DNA of 64,000 nt. It comes from an uncultured Kordiimonas sp. Its GTDB lineage: Bacteria > Pseudomonadota > Alphaproteobacteria > Sphingomonadales > Kordiimonadaceae. Location: contig CANNEK010000002.1 of assembly GCA_947503625.1 (NCBI GenBank), positions 248,001 through 312,000 on the forward strand, given 5' to 3'. This document shows positions 40,776 to 50,139 of this stretch, one piece after another (the stretch's first letter is position 1; every line of letters begins with the position of its first letter). The notes under the pieces are model-generated. The model was not told the DNA's origin, ran no database searches, and worked only from the letters and a program-made list of their open reading frames with translations. Position numbers and translations under genes: made by a program.

Positions 40776-40807
40776 GGTTTTTAGGCGGCAATTGTCCGCC
40801 AAAAACC
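40776..40807. repeat. Long inverted repeat downstream of the DUF1295 gene
   Basis: GGTTTTTAGGCGG (40776-40788) pairs with CCGCCAAAAACC (40796-40807) with one bulge. It lies 25 bases past the DUF1295 stop and upstream of the copy 2 amidohydrolase. The T run is inside the stem rather than after it, so it is not a textbook terminator. The rest of 40576-40832 shows nothing else. Confidence 0.5.
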
Positions 40808-40832
40808 TCCATCCGAGTATGAACGCCGTAGG

Positions 40833-41693
40833 TTAGCTGCGGGGCGGGCGCGGGACCAGAACAGGTGTGTTTTGACGGTACGCCTGATAGTCAGCATCAT
40901 CGCCCCACTCTTTATCCGCACGTGCCTCAAGCATCGGAAGACCACTGACTTTTGTCAGTAGTACAGTGACAAAAACGGGCGATACAAGCGAGACCCACTG
41001 CCACCCGGACAGAACCGGAGCGGCCATAACTGCAATACCTGTCCAAAGTGCGATTTCTCCGAAATAGTTCGGATGCCGCGACCAGGCCCAAAGGCCTGTT
41101 GAGATGAACTTTCCTTTATTTTCAGGATTATTCTTAAACACTTTCTTTTGATGATCGGCGATTGCCTCAAAAGCGAAGCCCAGCCCCCAAATGGCAAGGC
41201 CTGTATAGGCGAAGACATCAAGAGGAACCCGCTTGGTAGATGTAATGATCGCGAGGGCACAAGCAGCTGTTAACACCACCCATAAACCTTGCAGTGTCCA
41301 GGTCATGAAGAAACGAATCGGGTTGGTTTTTATTTTATCAAAACGACGATCGTGGCCGTCTTTCACGATGCGAGCGAATAAGAAACTGCCCAGGCGGACG
41401 GCCCAGACTGCCACCAGCACAGCGACAATTTGAGCGCGCAAATCCAGCGTATCTGCCATAACCACAGCATATGCCGTAACCGACAGGTATGTCAGCGTAC
41501 CGGTAATATCATAGTATTTTTCAGTCTTGAAAATATTGGCCGGAACGTAAGCGACCCAGTTGACCACAAACGCCAGAACGCCGCAGGCAAAAAACAGGGA
41601 AACAGAGCCCATCATCACGCCGCCCTGGCCACCGGCCCAAGCGACACCCAGTCCGATAAGAGTACTGATAACGATTGCAAAGATAAGTTTCAT
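40833..41693 (-). CDS. DUF1295 (steroid 5-alpha-reductase-like) membrane enzyme
   Basis: A 286-residue membrane protein with about seven helices, starting at ATG 41693 after GGGGAGGGG. The C-terminal segment KGKFISTGLWAWSRHPNYFGEI is the hallmark of DUF1295 and the steroid reductase/ICMT-related superfamily, and binds NADPH or SAM in relatives. It follows thiolase and carotenoid oxygenase genes, pointing to lipid, steroid or terpenoid catabolism (inference). Confidence 0.9.
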   Translation of the reverse strand: MKLIFAIVISTLIGLGVAWAGGQGGVMMGSVSLFFACGVLAFVVNWVAYVPANIFKTEKYYDITGTLTYLSVTAYAVVMADTLDLRAQIVAVLVAVWAVRLGSFLFARIVKDGHDRRFDKIKTNPIRFFMTWTLQGLWVVLTAACALAIITSTKRVPLDVFAYTGLAIWGLGFAFEAIADHQKKVFKNNPENKGKFISTGLWAWSRHPNYFGEIALWTGIAVMAAPVLSGWQWVSLVSPVFVTVLLTKVSGLPMLEARADKEWGDDADYQAYRQNTPVLVPRPPRS

Positions 41694-41785
41694 TGGTTGC
41701 CCCTCCCCGTTCGGCGTCAAACTGCTCCGGCTACTCGACTATACGTGTTCTGTGTGTGCTGAGATCGTTTTTGCAAAAGAAAGAT

Positions 41786-43012
41786 CTAACGACCAACAAC
41801 AAAAGAACAATTGGTGGTCCCTGACCCTCCCACGTTGTAGGTACCGACCGTTCTGGCCCCTCCAACCTGATAGTCGCCCGCTTTACCGGTCACTTGTTTT
41901 GACGCATCCAGCATCATGCGCACGCCGGTCGCCCCGACGGGGTGCCCGAGTCCGATAAGCCCCCCCGACGCGTTAACGGGTATGGCTCCATTCAGGCCAA
42001 TTCGTCCATCTTCCACAGCGCGCCAGGCTTCACCGGGTTTGGTTACGCCAAAATGCTCGATCGCCATATACTCTGTGACAGAAAAACAATCATGCGTTTC
42101 AATCGCATCCAGTTCTTCGGGGCCTGCTATCCCGGCGCGGGCATAGGCATCTGTTATCGCTTTGCGTGTCCAGGGTAAAACATAGTCTGCGCCAGCACTG
42201 TCCGCGAGCTTGGTGCGCATAAGCATCGGCGCTGTTGTGTGACCCCACCCCCTAATGCGTGCGAGGCTTTCAAGCGGTATCCCACGTGCCGTGGCATATT
42301 CTTTGGCTTTTGCGGCCGACGCGAGGAAAATCACCGCTGCACCATCAGAAACCTGACTGCAATCCTGCCGCCTCATCCAGCCTTCAATAACCGGGTTTGC
42401 GCCGTCATGTTCTGTGAAGCTTTCTTCCGTAAAATTCCAGCTTCTGGACTGCGCGTTCGGGTTCCTGCGCGCATTGCCGAAATTGATGCGCGATATTTCC
42501 GCTAAGTGGTCATACTTCAATCCGTATCGCCGATCGTACTCTTCAGCAAGATCAGAAAACATCGCCGGCCAGATATATTTGGCCTTTTCGCCTTCTTCTC
42601 CAACCCAAATTGCAGCACCCAGATTTTCAGACGCTTGCTGGCCCGAAACATTGCGCATCAGCTCGATCCCCGCAACGCAGGCAAGGTCATAGCGTCCGCT
42701 TTCAATGTCTGCCATTGCGCCGAGTATAGCCAGAGACCCTGACGCGCAAGCACCTTCATGACGTGAAGCAGGCATGCCGGCAAGGTCCGGGTGTACATGG
42801 CCGAAAAAGCCGCCCAGCATGCCCTGTCCGGCAAACAATTCAGCGACAAAATTGCCGACATGGCCAACCTGAATATCCCCGGGGTCAAGCTGCGTCTCTT
42901 GCAGCGCTGATTGCATGGCTGAAGAAAACAAATCGAAAATCGTTTTCTCCTGGCGCGTCCAGTTCATCGAGAAATCGGTCTGGTGACCGCCAAGGATGTA
43001 TACGTCCGTCAT
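41786..43012 (-). CDS. Thiolase family protein (SCP-x-like)
   Basis: A 408-residue acyl-CoA thiolase. The nucleophile is Cys89 in EGACASGSLAI. The GHP motif is in NASGGLIGLGHPVGATGVRM, with His catalytic. The C-terminus NVGGSGTTNCSF differs from the CGGG motif of ordinary biosynthetic thiolases and resembles SCP-2/SCP-x thiolases used in sterol side-chain cleavage. It starts one base after the carotenoid oxygenase stop, so the two are coupled. Confidence 0.9.
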   Translation of the reverse strand: MTDVYILGGHQTDFSMNWTRQEKTIFDLFSSAMQSALQETQLDPGDIQVGHVGNFVAELFAGQGMLGGFFGHVHPDLAGMPASRHEGACASGSLAILGAMADIESGRYDLACVAGIELMRNVSGQQASENLGAAIWVGEEGEKAKYIWPAMFSDLAEEYDRRYGLKYDHLAEISRINFGNARRNPNAQSRSWNFTEESFTEHDGANPVIEGWMRRQDCSQVSDGAAVIFLASAAKAKEYATARGIPLESLARIRGWGHTTAPMLMRTKLADSAGADYVLPWTRKAITDAYARAGIAGPEELDAIETHDCFSVTEYMAIEHFGVTKPGEAWRAVEDGRIGLNGAIPVNASGGLIGLGHPVGATGVRMMLDASKQVTGKAGDYQVGGARTVGTYNVGGSGTTNCSFVVGR

Positions 43013-43013
43013 A

Positions 43014-44513
43014 TTACGCTGCTTTCATTCTATCACTTTTTGCGGCACCAGCATCGCTCTCCAGTTCGTCTGCTGATGCCCAAACCGCATGAGTACCACT
43101 GCAAATCCGATGCGGCAGAATAATCTGGCAAACCGGTCCACGCTCGATATTTTTTGCGTCCAGAATGACGCACTCTGATCGATCCAGATTCATATCAGTG
43201 ATGAAACTGATAATATAGCCATCATCTTCATCAACCGCGCCTTTGCGAGGGACAAACGGCGCTTCGGACCCAAACCTGTTTTCGCCGAAATCGTACCGCT
43301 GTGTTTCGCCGGTTTCGAGGTCGTGTTTGATCAGCCCGGTAAACAGGAACCAGCCATCCTCGCCAACCACGCTGTAAACATAACGGTGTTTTTCGCCGGC
43401 AATCGTCTGGTTGATAGTACCAAACTCGACAATCTCGTCATCATAGAGCTTCTCTTCAACTGTCTCGCCCGTTTTGAGATTGAAGCGCCAACGATGCAGG
43501 TGCGTATCAAGCGAATGCAGGTCAAGGTTGGAACCCAGCATTTGATATTTTTCCGGCATGCTTTGCAGCGGGTCCGGGCGCGGGTCATTCTGGAAATAAC
43601 CATCCATGATCACTTCATCGCCTTCCTCGTACGCATTGAGGAAATGCAGCACATAGGTAGACGATGCTTCAAACCATTTAATATCTTCAGGGTTTCCATA
43701 CCGCGGCACTACGGCAAAACGCGATGGCATGGTTTCGTCATATACCGGAATATAAAGCTTTTGCTTGATAGCTTCCTCAAGCCAGAACTGGGGAAAATCG
43801 TTCAGGATCGAATAGTTCTTCGAGAAGGTCATGTCGTGTGGCAAGCGCGGTCCTGGCAGTTCAACCGGAATATAGTGCTGCAGCTTATTGTCGGCATCCA
43901 CAACACCGTAATGCATGTAAGGTGCGTGCGTCGAATAATTGAAAAACATCATCTCGCCCGTGTTTACATCCACTTTTGGATGGGCAGAAATGCCATCAAT
44001 AGGTGTCCAGCTTTCTATACCCAGCGTTTCAAGCGACTTGGGATCAAGGCGATAGCCTTCACCGCACTGCCAGAATGTGGAGAGGATTTGACCTGCATGC
44101 ACCACCACATCCGTTGAAGAACTGTCTTTTACGTGGCCGTGTGCACCCCATCCGTTGCGGAGCGATTTTTTCGGATTCCCCATGCAACCGATCCACAAGG
44201 GACCACCAGCTTCTGCCTCGGCTTCAAAACCTCGCGTGCGGACAAATCGATTTTTATACTCGGCCTTACCGTCAGAGATTTTCATCATATGAAGCATGCC
44301 ATCGCCATCAAAGGGGTGATAGCGACCAATCGAATCATGCACCGGGTTCTCGGTATTACGAACATAGATGCCATCAATATCCGCAGGGATTTCGCCGATA
44401 ACTTCCATGTCATCAGCGTCATATTCCTCGAAGTTCGGCGTCCAGGCACCATTGAGGTACGGGTGATCAGACGGCGAAAGCGTCGCTTTGACTTTGTTGA
44501 CAAGCTTAGGCAT
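43014..44513 (-). CDS. Carotenoid oxygenase family protein
   Basis: A 499-residue seven-bladed-propeller Fe(II) dioxygenase (CCD/lignostilbene dioxygenase/RPE65 family). Iron-binding His candidates lie in HGHVKDSSSTDVV, SAHPKVDVN, PHDMTFSKNY and the C-terminal SGTHAVW. I chose ATG 44513 (MPKLVNKVKATL); an upstream in-frame start at 44603 would add 30 residues with no support. Substrate could be carotenoid, apocarotenoid or stilbene. The linked thiolase and reductase suggest catabolic use of the product. Confidence 0.92.
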   Translation of the reverse strand: MPKLVNKVKATLSPSDHPYLNGAWTPNFEEYDADDMEVIGEIPADIDGIYVRNTENPVHDSIGRYHPFDGDGMLHMMKISDGKAEYKNRFVRTRGFEAEAEAGGPLWIGCMGNPKKSLRNGWGAHGHVKDSSSTDVVVHAGQILSTFWQCGEGYRLDPKSLETLGIESWTPIDGISAHPKVDVNTGEMMFFNYSTHAPYMHYGVVDADNKLQHYIPVELPGPRLPHDMTFSKNYSILNDFPQFWLEEAIKQKLYIPVYDETMPSRFAVVPRYGNPEDIKWFEASSTYVLHFLNAYEEGDEVIMDGYFQNDPRPDPLQSMPEKYQMLGSNLDLHSLDTHLHRWRFNLKTGETVEEKLYDDEIVEFGTINQTIAGEKHRYVYSVVGEDGWFLFTGLIKHDLETGETQRYDFGENRFGSEAPFVPRKGAVDEDDGYIISFITDMNLDRSECVILDAKNIERGPVCQIILPHRICSGTHAVWASADELESDAGAAKSDRMKAA

Positions 44514-44606
44514 GGTGGCTCTATCCTCATTTGGTATGTTTATAATAGTTACTTGCTTATGGTTTATTTCGCCCGAAAAGTCAACGCAAATCAAACAGGG
44601 CAAAGG

Positions 44607-45545
44607 TTACTCGTTAATAATGGAAACGTCCTGGGGCTTGACGATTTTCCTGCAGTTTCCGCAGGAAACCTTGGGTTTGAGCATATTTCCGCAAGACCTG
44701 TGCGTGAGCAGCATTGGTGGGCCTTCGGGTGAGGCATAGTGTTCATCACCCCAAAGCATCAACATCATCACCACATAATAATAATCAAACCCTTTTTCGG
44801 TCAAAAAATACTCAAGCCTTACAGGGTTGTGCTGATATGGCTCGGCTCGCAGAACACCATTTGCGAGTAACGCTTTCAGACGGGACGAGAGCGTGTTGGG
44901 AACAGCGCCGGTGTCCTTTTGAATATCGTCGAAACGACGAATGCCCGTAAAGACAGCGCGCATAATAAGAGCCGACCATCGATCTCCCATGATTTCAACA
45001 GACCCCCGCAACAGGGATGGCCGCTCCGACTGGAAAGTGGTTTGGTTTCGCCTGCGGCTGTAGGTAGGCGCCATCCAGCCAATGCCTGGCCCCGGTTTCC
45101 ATGCAATGTCCGACAACTCGAATTGCTCGCCACAACTGCCGCATACCGTCTTGGGCTCCAGTATGGCGCCGCAAGAATCGTGTCGCACCAGAAGGTTTTT
45201 CCGCGCAGGAGCGTCACCCCATTTGCGCTCCCACCAATAAAGCATCAAGACTGTCGAAAACAGACCAACGCCTTTGGACGTAAGCACATATTCCTGAGAC
45301 CTGGCACCTGCTTTCGCACTTCTTTTGAACAGTATATCTTTTCCGACAAGCCTCTTCAGGCGGTCAGATAGCAGCGCCTTGAAGAGACCAGTGCTTTCCT
45401 GCAGTTGACCAAAACGGCTGGACCCCATCCATACTGCTTCAAGAATGAGCAAAACAGGTGTATCACCAATAACCTCCAGAGCCCGCCAGATAGAGCAAGT
45501 TCTGACGAGGTTTTCTTCAGGCAGGGCTGTAGCATGTTCCGACAT
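44607..45545 (-). CDS. Duplicated HxlR-type regulator with two zinc ribbons
   Basis: A 312-residue protein consisting of two HxlR-like winged-helix domains (about 17-110 and 179-268). Each is followed by an identically spaced HxxC-x9-CxxC ribbon: His122/Cys125/Cys135/Cys138 and His282/Cys285/Cys295/Cys298. HxlR proteins are usually about 110-residue single-domain dimers, so this looks like a covalent dimer with metal-binding additions. It is 93 bases upstream of the carotenoid oxygenase gene on the same strand and may regulate that cluster, perhaps with zinc or redox input (inference). Confidence 0.88.
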   Translation of the reverse strand: MSEHATALPEENLVRTCSIWRALEVIGDTPVLLILEAVWMGSSRFGQLQESTGLFKALLSDRLKRLVGKDILFKRSAKAGARSQEYVLTSKGVGLFSTVLMLYWWERKWGDAPARKNLLVRHDSCGAILEPKTVCGSCGEQFELSDIAWKPGPGIGWMAPTYSRRRNQTTFQSERPSLLRGSVEIMGDRWSALIMRAVFTGIRRFDDIQKDTGAVPNTLSSRLKALLANGVLRAEPYQHNPVRLEYFLTEKGFDYYYVVMMLMLWGDEHYASPEGPPMLLTHRSCGNMLKPKVSCGNCRKIVKPQDVSIINE

Positions 45546-45730
45546 GCCCTCTGTCTAGCAACAATGCCGGACAAGGGCCAACGGTTATCTGAAGACAAAT
45601 GCACCCTCTGCCAGGCTCTTGCAGTTGAACTGTTTGATCATATTCTGCTTCTGGCTGGCAGGCCCCAAAAACAACGGAGAATCGTCGAAACACCCTAATT
45701 GGCGTACTTAACAAATATAATCCAGCCGTA

Positions 45731-45755
45731 TAAAAGAGCCTTTTCGCAAGAAAAG
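45731..45755 (-). terminator. Possible terminator of the tamAB operon
   Basis: Read on the minus strand, CTTTTC and GAAAAG pair across TTGC and are followed by GCTCTTTTAT. It lies 35 bases past the TamB stop. The stem is short, so confidence is low. The rest of 45546-45789 shows nothing else clear. Confidence 0.45.
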
Positions 45756-45789
45756 TGAATAACCTAGTCTGACCGCTTCCTCGGAAACG

Positions 45790-48700
45790 TCAATAACTCC
45801 ATGACCAACGAATAGCCAGGTTGTTGTCATGGTCTAGAGTTCGGCGCGTAATCAAAGACAGGCTTTTTGACAAAACCACTTCCACAGCCGTGGCTGTTTC
45901 ACCTGTTGCCGGAGCCGTGGTCACTTCAACGTAAATATTATCGGTAAGGTATTTTCCCCCCGTTATCGTTGTTCCGTAGTCCCTGCCTGCCGCCCTGTCT
46001 ATCGCCAACCGATCAATACCGAGAATACGGCGCACACCCCCTATCACACCCTGACCACCGCCATTGTTAAAAGAATGCACGACAGAGGCGAGCTGAACCG
46101 CTTCGAGAGGGGAAAGCGATGCAACAGAGGTCCCGAAGAAGATGCGAGACAAGATTTCGTCTTGTGGCAAATCGGGAGTTGAACTTACGGCCAGCGAGGG
46201 CGCCGACGCCCTGCCGGTAATTTCAAGAATGGCGGTCAATTCCTGCATCTGGTGCTCGGCACTCACATCAACGAAGGGATCAGCATCGCCCTGAAATGTC
46301 AGTTCACCACGATTGAGCTGGAAACGCTTACCTGAAAAATCAAAAGTTCCCCGAACCAGTGACGCGTTGCCCGCGATAACGGGGTCGGATGATGAACCGC
46401 TGACTTTGAGATTTGATGACCATTCCGAATCTAAACCGTAACTCCGGATAAAGAGTTTTCCTGGTGCCTCAAACTCCACATCCAGTTCCAACTGTGTTGA
46501 AGAGTTTGGCTCACTCCCCGACGAAGGCGTCATTTCTTGGTGCTCACCGTTTATCTCTGTTACATCAAGCTCCAGCACCTGCGATTTTGGCTCCGCAAAC
46601 GCGCCAACATTAGCGCTATCTATCGTAACGTCACCCACAAGTCGGGCATCGGGGCCATATTTTGTAAAAGTCAGCCTGGATGACGCGGTGACATCCAGAT
46701 TAGGCTTTCGAACCAGTTGAGCTTCGTCGAGGAATAAAGATGCCTCCATGTTGAGCGAAAAGTCATCCTGAAGTTCTGCAAACCCATCCGCCCTTACTTT
46801 CCCTGTATTGCCGTCTGTTGCTGTTAGCCTTTCAATGACAAGCCGTTCATCTGCAATAACTGCGGCAAAGTCGATATCTGATGCAACGAACCCGGTTTGA
46901 GAGTTTTCGTAACGGCCCTGACGCAGGTTCAGGTCGCCATGGAGTGTTGGCTTATCGGGCGTCCCGTTGAGAGTGATGGTGGCCTCCGCGTATCCGCCCA
47001 GATCATGTTCAGGTATATCAAACAGAGGCCAGACTGTTGCCAAGTCGCCCTGCAGGCTCATCTGGCCATTCAAAGGTTGCTGTTTCGGGAAGAAGTAATC
47101 ACCAGAAGCCGCATCAATATGAAAAGGCAATGAGCCGGTATAGTCGATGTCAAGCTTATCGGCGAACTCGGCACGGCCGCTTAGCGAAACCCGTTTATCC
47201 TGCAGATTGCCCGCAACAGAGATAGAAAAGCCCTGATTGAGGCCATAAGCCCCACCTTCCAATCGTATGCCCGAAACAGCAATATCGAGCATTCCATCTT
47301 GCTGGCTATCTGTTGTGTTTAGTCTAATTTCGCCGTTCAGAGTGCCTAAAAGAGGCAATTCCGGGTAGAATTGATTGACTGGCGCGAGGTCCGCATCCAC
47401 GGCTTCAAAATCCAGATACACCTCCCCTGACGAGGAAGACATAGAGCCGGTCAGGCGGCCGCTTCCCATTTCCAGAGCAAATGGCTGCAAACCGAACTCT
47501 GCCTCGCTCCTCGAAAACTTGAGAGGCCCTTCGCTACGGATGAGAGTGCCCCCAACTTCACCCTCTATGCCTAAATCAAGGGCTAACCCTGACGGTCGCC
47601 GCGCCAGATCACCAGACAGAGTGAGGTCATATGGCGCTATGGTGGATCTACTCAGTCGTAAGGAATAAGCCACTTCGTCCAGTGTGCCCTGGACTGCCGC
47701 GTCTATTTTTTCGGCCTGTATTCGTGGATGGGATACTCCTGTAAACACAGCATTTCCGCTGAGCCTTGGAACGGTTTCTCCCATTAACAACGTTACTGAA
47801 AACTCTCCTGCGTCGATTGCAAGCAAATCTGTATCATTAGGCGAAAAATCAATGCCTGTTACCTGGCCCAATACCTCCACACGCTGGTTGCCAGACATTT
47901 CCGCCAAAACGACCCGACCTTGAATATCACCAAAAGAAGCAGTTTTGACATCTTCGGCTTCAAACGTTTCGAACTCAAAAGACCCCGTGACTGGATTACC
48001 CAAATGGCCTCTGGCCTCGCCTGTGAGACTATATTGCCCCAGCGAGACTTGCAGGGCTGACAGGTCTATGGCTCCGTCCTGTTCTCGACTGATATTGAGG
48101 TCCGCGACAAACGCACCAGCATTTGTTCTCGCACTTATTTTCATTTCCCCTCTAGGGGCGTCAACAAGGCTATCGATGCGCCCTTCAAGCTCCGTATCTT
48201 GAAACACCAGCGACTGCAGCGTAAGCTTTTCAAGCCTCGTTTCAAAACGTATGGATGGTGATAGAGCTGAGCCAGAAAGGTTGCCGACAAAGTCAATATC
48301 GCCTTCAAGAGCATAGCCCTCCAGACTGTCAATTTGTTCGAGATCCGACAGTTCAATGCTGAATTCCGAGCGATCAATCATCTTGTCAGAGGTAACGGCA
48401 GCGCCCGCCAAAACCTGGAAAAAATCTCCTTTAGCAATAAAGCTGGACACATTGAGAGCACCGTTTTCTTCACGCGCCATCTCCAGCGTGATAGTCGGTT
48501 CTGCGCCTAGCAGTTCATTCAGTGGTGTGCTCGGTATGGACAGCGATTGAAAACCTGCTTCAGTGCTCAGTTCAAAAGGGTCACGCGCACTCAACTGGGC
48601 CACACTTGTAACAAGTTCAGCGGCACCAGAGGTTCCTGGCAGAAACACGCCAATATCTTCAAGGCGCGCCATGAATTTCGCACTCAGGGGATATGTTTCC

Positions 48701-50139
48701 CCGGCAATTTCTGCGACACCATCCAAAGAAAAGGCCGGGTTTTCCAATGAAAAAGCATCGAACTGAATATCCCCGGTTTTTGCATTCCTTGAAACCACGG
48801 CTGACCAGTCCAGACCTTGTTCAAGGTGTTTTTCCAATGCTTCAGGATACTCGCCCTGAATGTTAGACAAAGACCCGGCGGCTTCCAGGTGGGCACTGTC
48901 TGGCAGAACAGATGCTGAGAACTTCCCTTCAAGCGAAGCTGCATGACGGTTACCGTAGGTTAAGTTAACAGATGCAACAGAGCCACTAACAGTTGGTTCC
49001 CGACCCAGGCTTTCAATACTCCCCTCAAGCGTGAACGGTTGCAGCATTGTCGGTGCCAAGAGGCGATTTAAAGGCGCTGTATCAATGACATCAACGGAGT
49101 AGTTGATCAACGGCACCTCTTCCATTTCACTTGAGATAAAACTGCCGCCAGCCCTTACTGCGACGGTATCTGCCAGCAACTCCAGCTCAAATGATTTCAA
49201 GCCGGTTTCGTCTGTTGGCTGAACATCAAACGAGAGTTTAGCTGTCCGGCCAAATAGCGCAGCGTCACTATCAGAGACGAACTCTCCCGCATCTAGCTCT
49301 GCGCGCGCGTTTAGCGCCTTACCCGCAGTCTTTATTCTGGCATTGGCGATGGTGGTCGCGTCTATCGTTGCTGACAATTCGCCAACCCACGAGTCCAGGG
49401 AGCCGGCTCCTGCAAATTCCGCAGACAAGTCATGATCTTTGCCAATTCCGAAAAAAGCAGTCAAAAAGCTACCTTTTGGCGCATTTAGATGGACATCAGC
49501 CCTCAGATAACTCACCGCTTCCCGGTAAGAGACACTGACGTCTATCTCGTCTTTAGACTTTCCAAGCCCCTGGATGTTTGCCTTAAGGATAACTTCGCTT
49601 CCTGCAACAAGGCTCAGCGCTCCAACGCCTGTAAGCTTTGTTTTGACCCCGGACAACTCAGGGCCCAGTTCAATTTCGCCGATATCAAAAGCCGATATGC
49701 CCACATCGAAAGGCAACAGTGGCAATTCGAAAGCCGAGGTAGCCTGATCGGTTTCGAAATCCTGGTCCGGTTTTTTGGGTAATCGCTGCGCGATAACAGA
49801 TTGCACCTTCAGTTCCGAAATACTGATGTTTCCAGCCAACAGATCAAAGGCGGACCACTTCACTTTGGTATCATTGACATCAAGCCAGACACCTTGAGCA
49901 TCAGAAATTACGATCTTCGAAATCATGAAGTTGGAGAAAATGGAACCATTCAAATCTACAAACCGGATTTTCGTATCGGTTTCGGAAAAATGGCTATTGG
50001 CCCAGTTCAAAAGGCTTTTCGCGCCAGCATCGGATGTCAGGTAAAAACCGGAAGCGGCAACAAACGTGATAACCAGCAAGAAAGCTACGCCCAGCAACCT
50101 CGCCAACTTTATCCAACGCTTTTTCAAGACCATCGCCAT
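45790..50139 (-). CDS. tamB: Translocation and assembly module protein TamB
   Basis: A 1449-residue inner-membrane-anchored protein with an N-terminal helix (LARLLGVAFLLVITFVAASG) and a long beta-rich periplasmic body built of repeated AsmA/TamB-like strands, ending in the DUF490/TamB C-terminal domain (VRRILGIDRLAIDRAAGRDYGTTITGG). With TamA it helps insert outer-membrane proteins or move lipids between membranes. ATG 50139 overlaps the tamA stop (TGATG); ATG 50133 is an alternative. Confidence 0.93.
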   Translation of the reverse strand: MAMVLKKRWIKLARLLGVAFLLVITFVAASGFYLTSDAGAKSLLNWANSHFSETDTKIRFVDLNGSIFSNFMISKIVISDAQGVWLDVNDTKVKWSAFDLLAGNISISELKVQSVIAQRLPKKPDQDFETDQATSAFELPLLPFDVGISAFDIGEIELGPELSGVKTKLTGVGALSLVAGSEVILKANIQGLGKSKDEIDVSVSYREAVSYLRADVHLNAPKGSFLTAFFGIGKDHDLSAEFAGAGSLDSWVGELSATIDATTIANARIKTAGKALNARAELDAGEFVSDSDAALFGRTAKLSFDVQPTDETGLKSFELELLADTVAVRAGGSFISSEMEEVPLINYSVDVIDTAPLNRLLAPTMLQPFTLEGSIESLGREPTVSGSVASVNLTYGNRHAASLEGKFSASVLPDSAHLEAAGSLSNIQGEYPEALEKHLEQGLDWSAVVSRNAKTGDIQFDAFSLENPAFSLDGVAEIAGETYPLSAKFMARLEDIGVFLPGTSGAAELVTSVAQLSARDPFELSTEAGFQSLSIPSTPLNELLGAEPTITLEMAREENGALNVSSFIAKGDFFQVLAGAAVTSDKMIDRSEFSIELSDLEQIDSLEGYALEGDIDFVGNLSGSALSPSIRFETRLEKLTLQSLVFQDTELEGRIDSLVDAPRGEMKISARTNAGAFVADLNISREQDGAIDLSALQVSLGQYSLTGEARGHLGNPVTGSFEFETFEAEDVKTASFGDIQGRVVLAEMSGNQRVEVLGQVTGIDFSPNDTDLLAIDAGEFSVTLLMGETVPRLSGNAVFTGVSHPRIQAEKIDAAVQGTLDEVAYSLRLSRSTIAPYDLTLSGDLARRPSGLALDLGIEGEVGGTLIRSEGPLKFSRSEAEFGLQPFALEMGSGRLTGSMSSSSGEVYLDFEAVDADLAPVNQFYPELPLLGTLNGEIRLNTTDSQQDGMLDIAVSGIRLEGGAYGLNQGFSISVAGNLQDKRVSLSGRAEFADKLDIDYTGSLPFHIDAASGDYFFPKQQPLNGQMSLQGDLATVWPLFDIPEHDLGGYAEATITLNGTPDKPTLHGDLNLRQGRYENSQTGFVASDIDFAAVIADERLVIERLTATDGNTGKVRADGFAELQDDFSLNMEASLFLDEAQLVRKPNLDVTASSRLTFTKYGPDARLVGDVTIDSANVGAFAEPKSQVLELDVTEINGEHQEMTPSSGSEPNSSTQLELDVEFEAPGKLFIRSYGLDSEWSSNLKVSGSSSDPVIAGNASLVRGTFDFSGKRFQLNRGELTFQGDADPFVDVSAEHQMQELTAILEITGRASAPSLAVSSTPDLPQDEILSRIFFGTSVASLSPLEAVQLASVVHSFNNGGGQGVIGGVRRILGIDRLAIDRAAGRDYGTTITGGKYLTDNIYVEVTTAPATGETATAVEVVLSKSLSLITRRTLDHDNNLAIRWSWSY

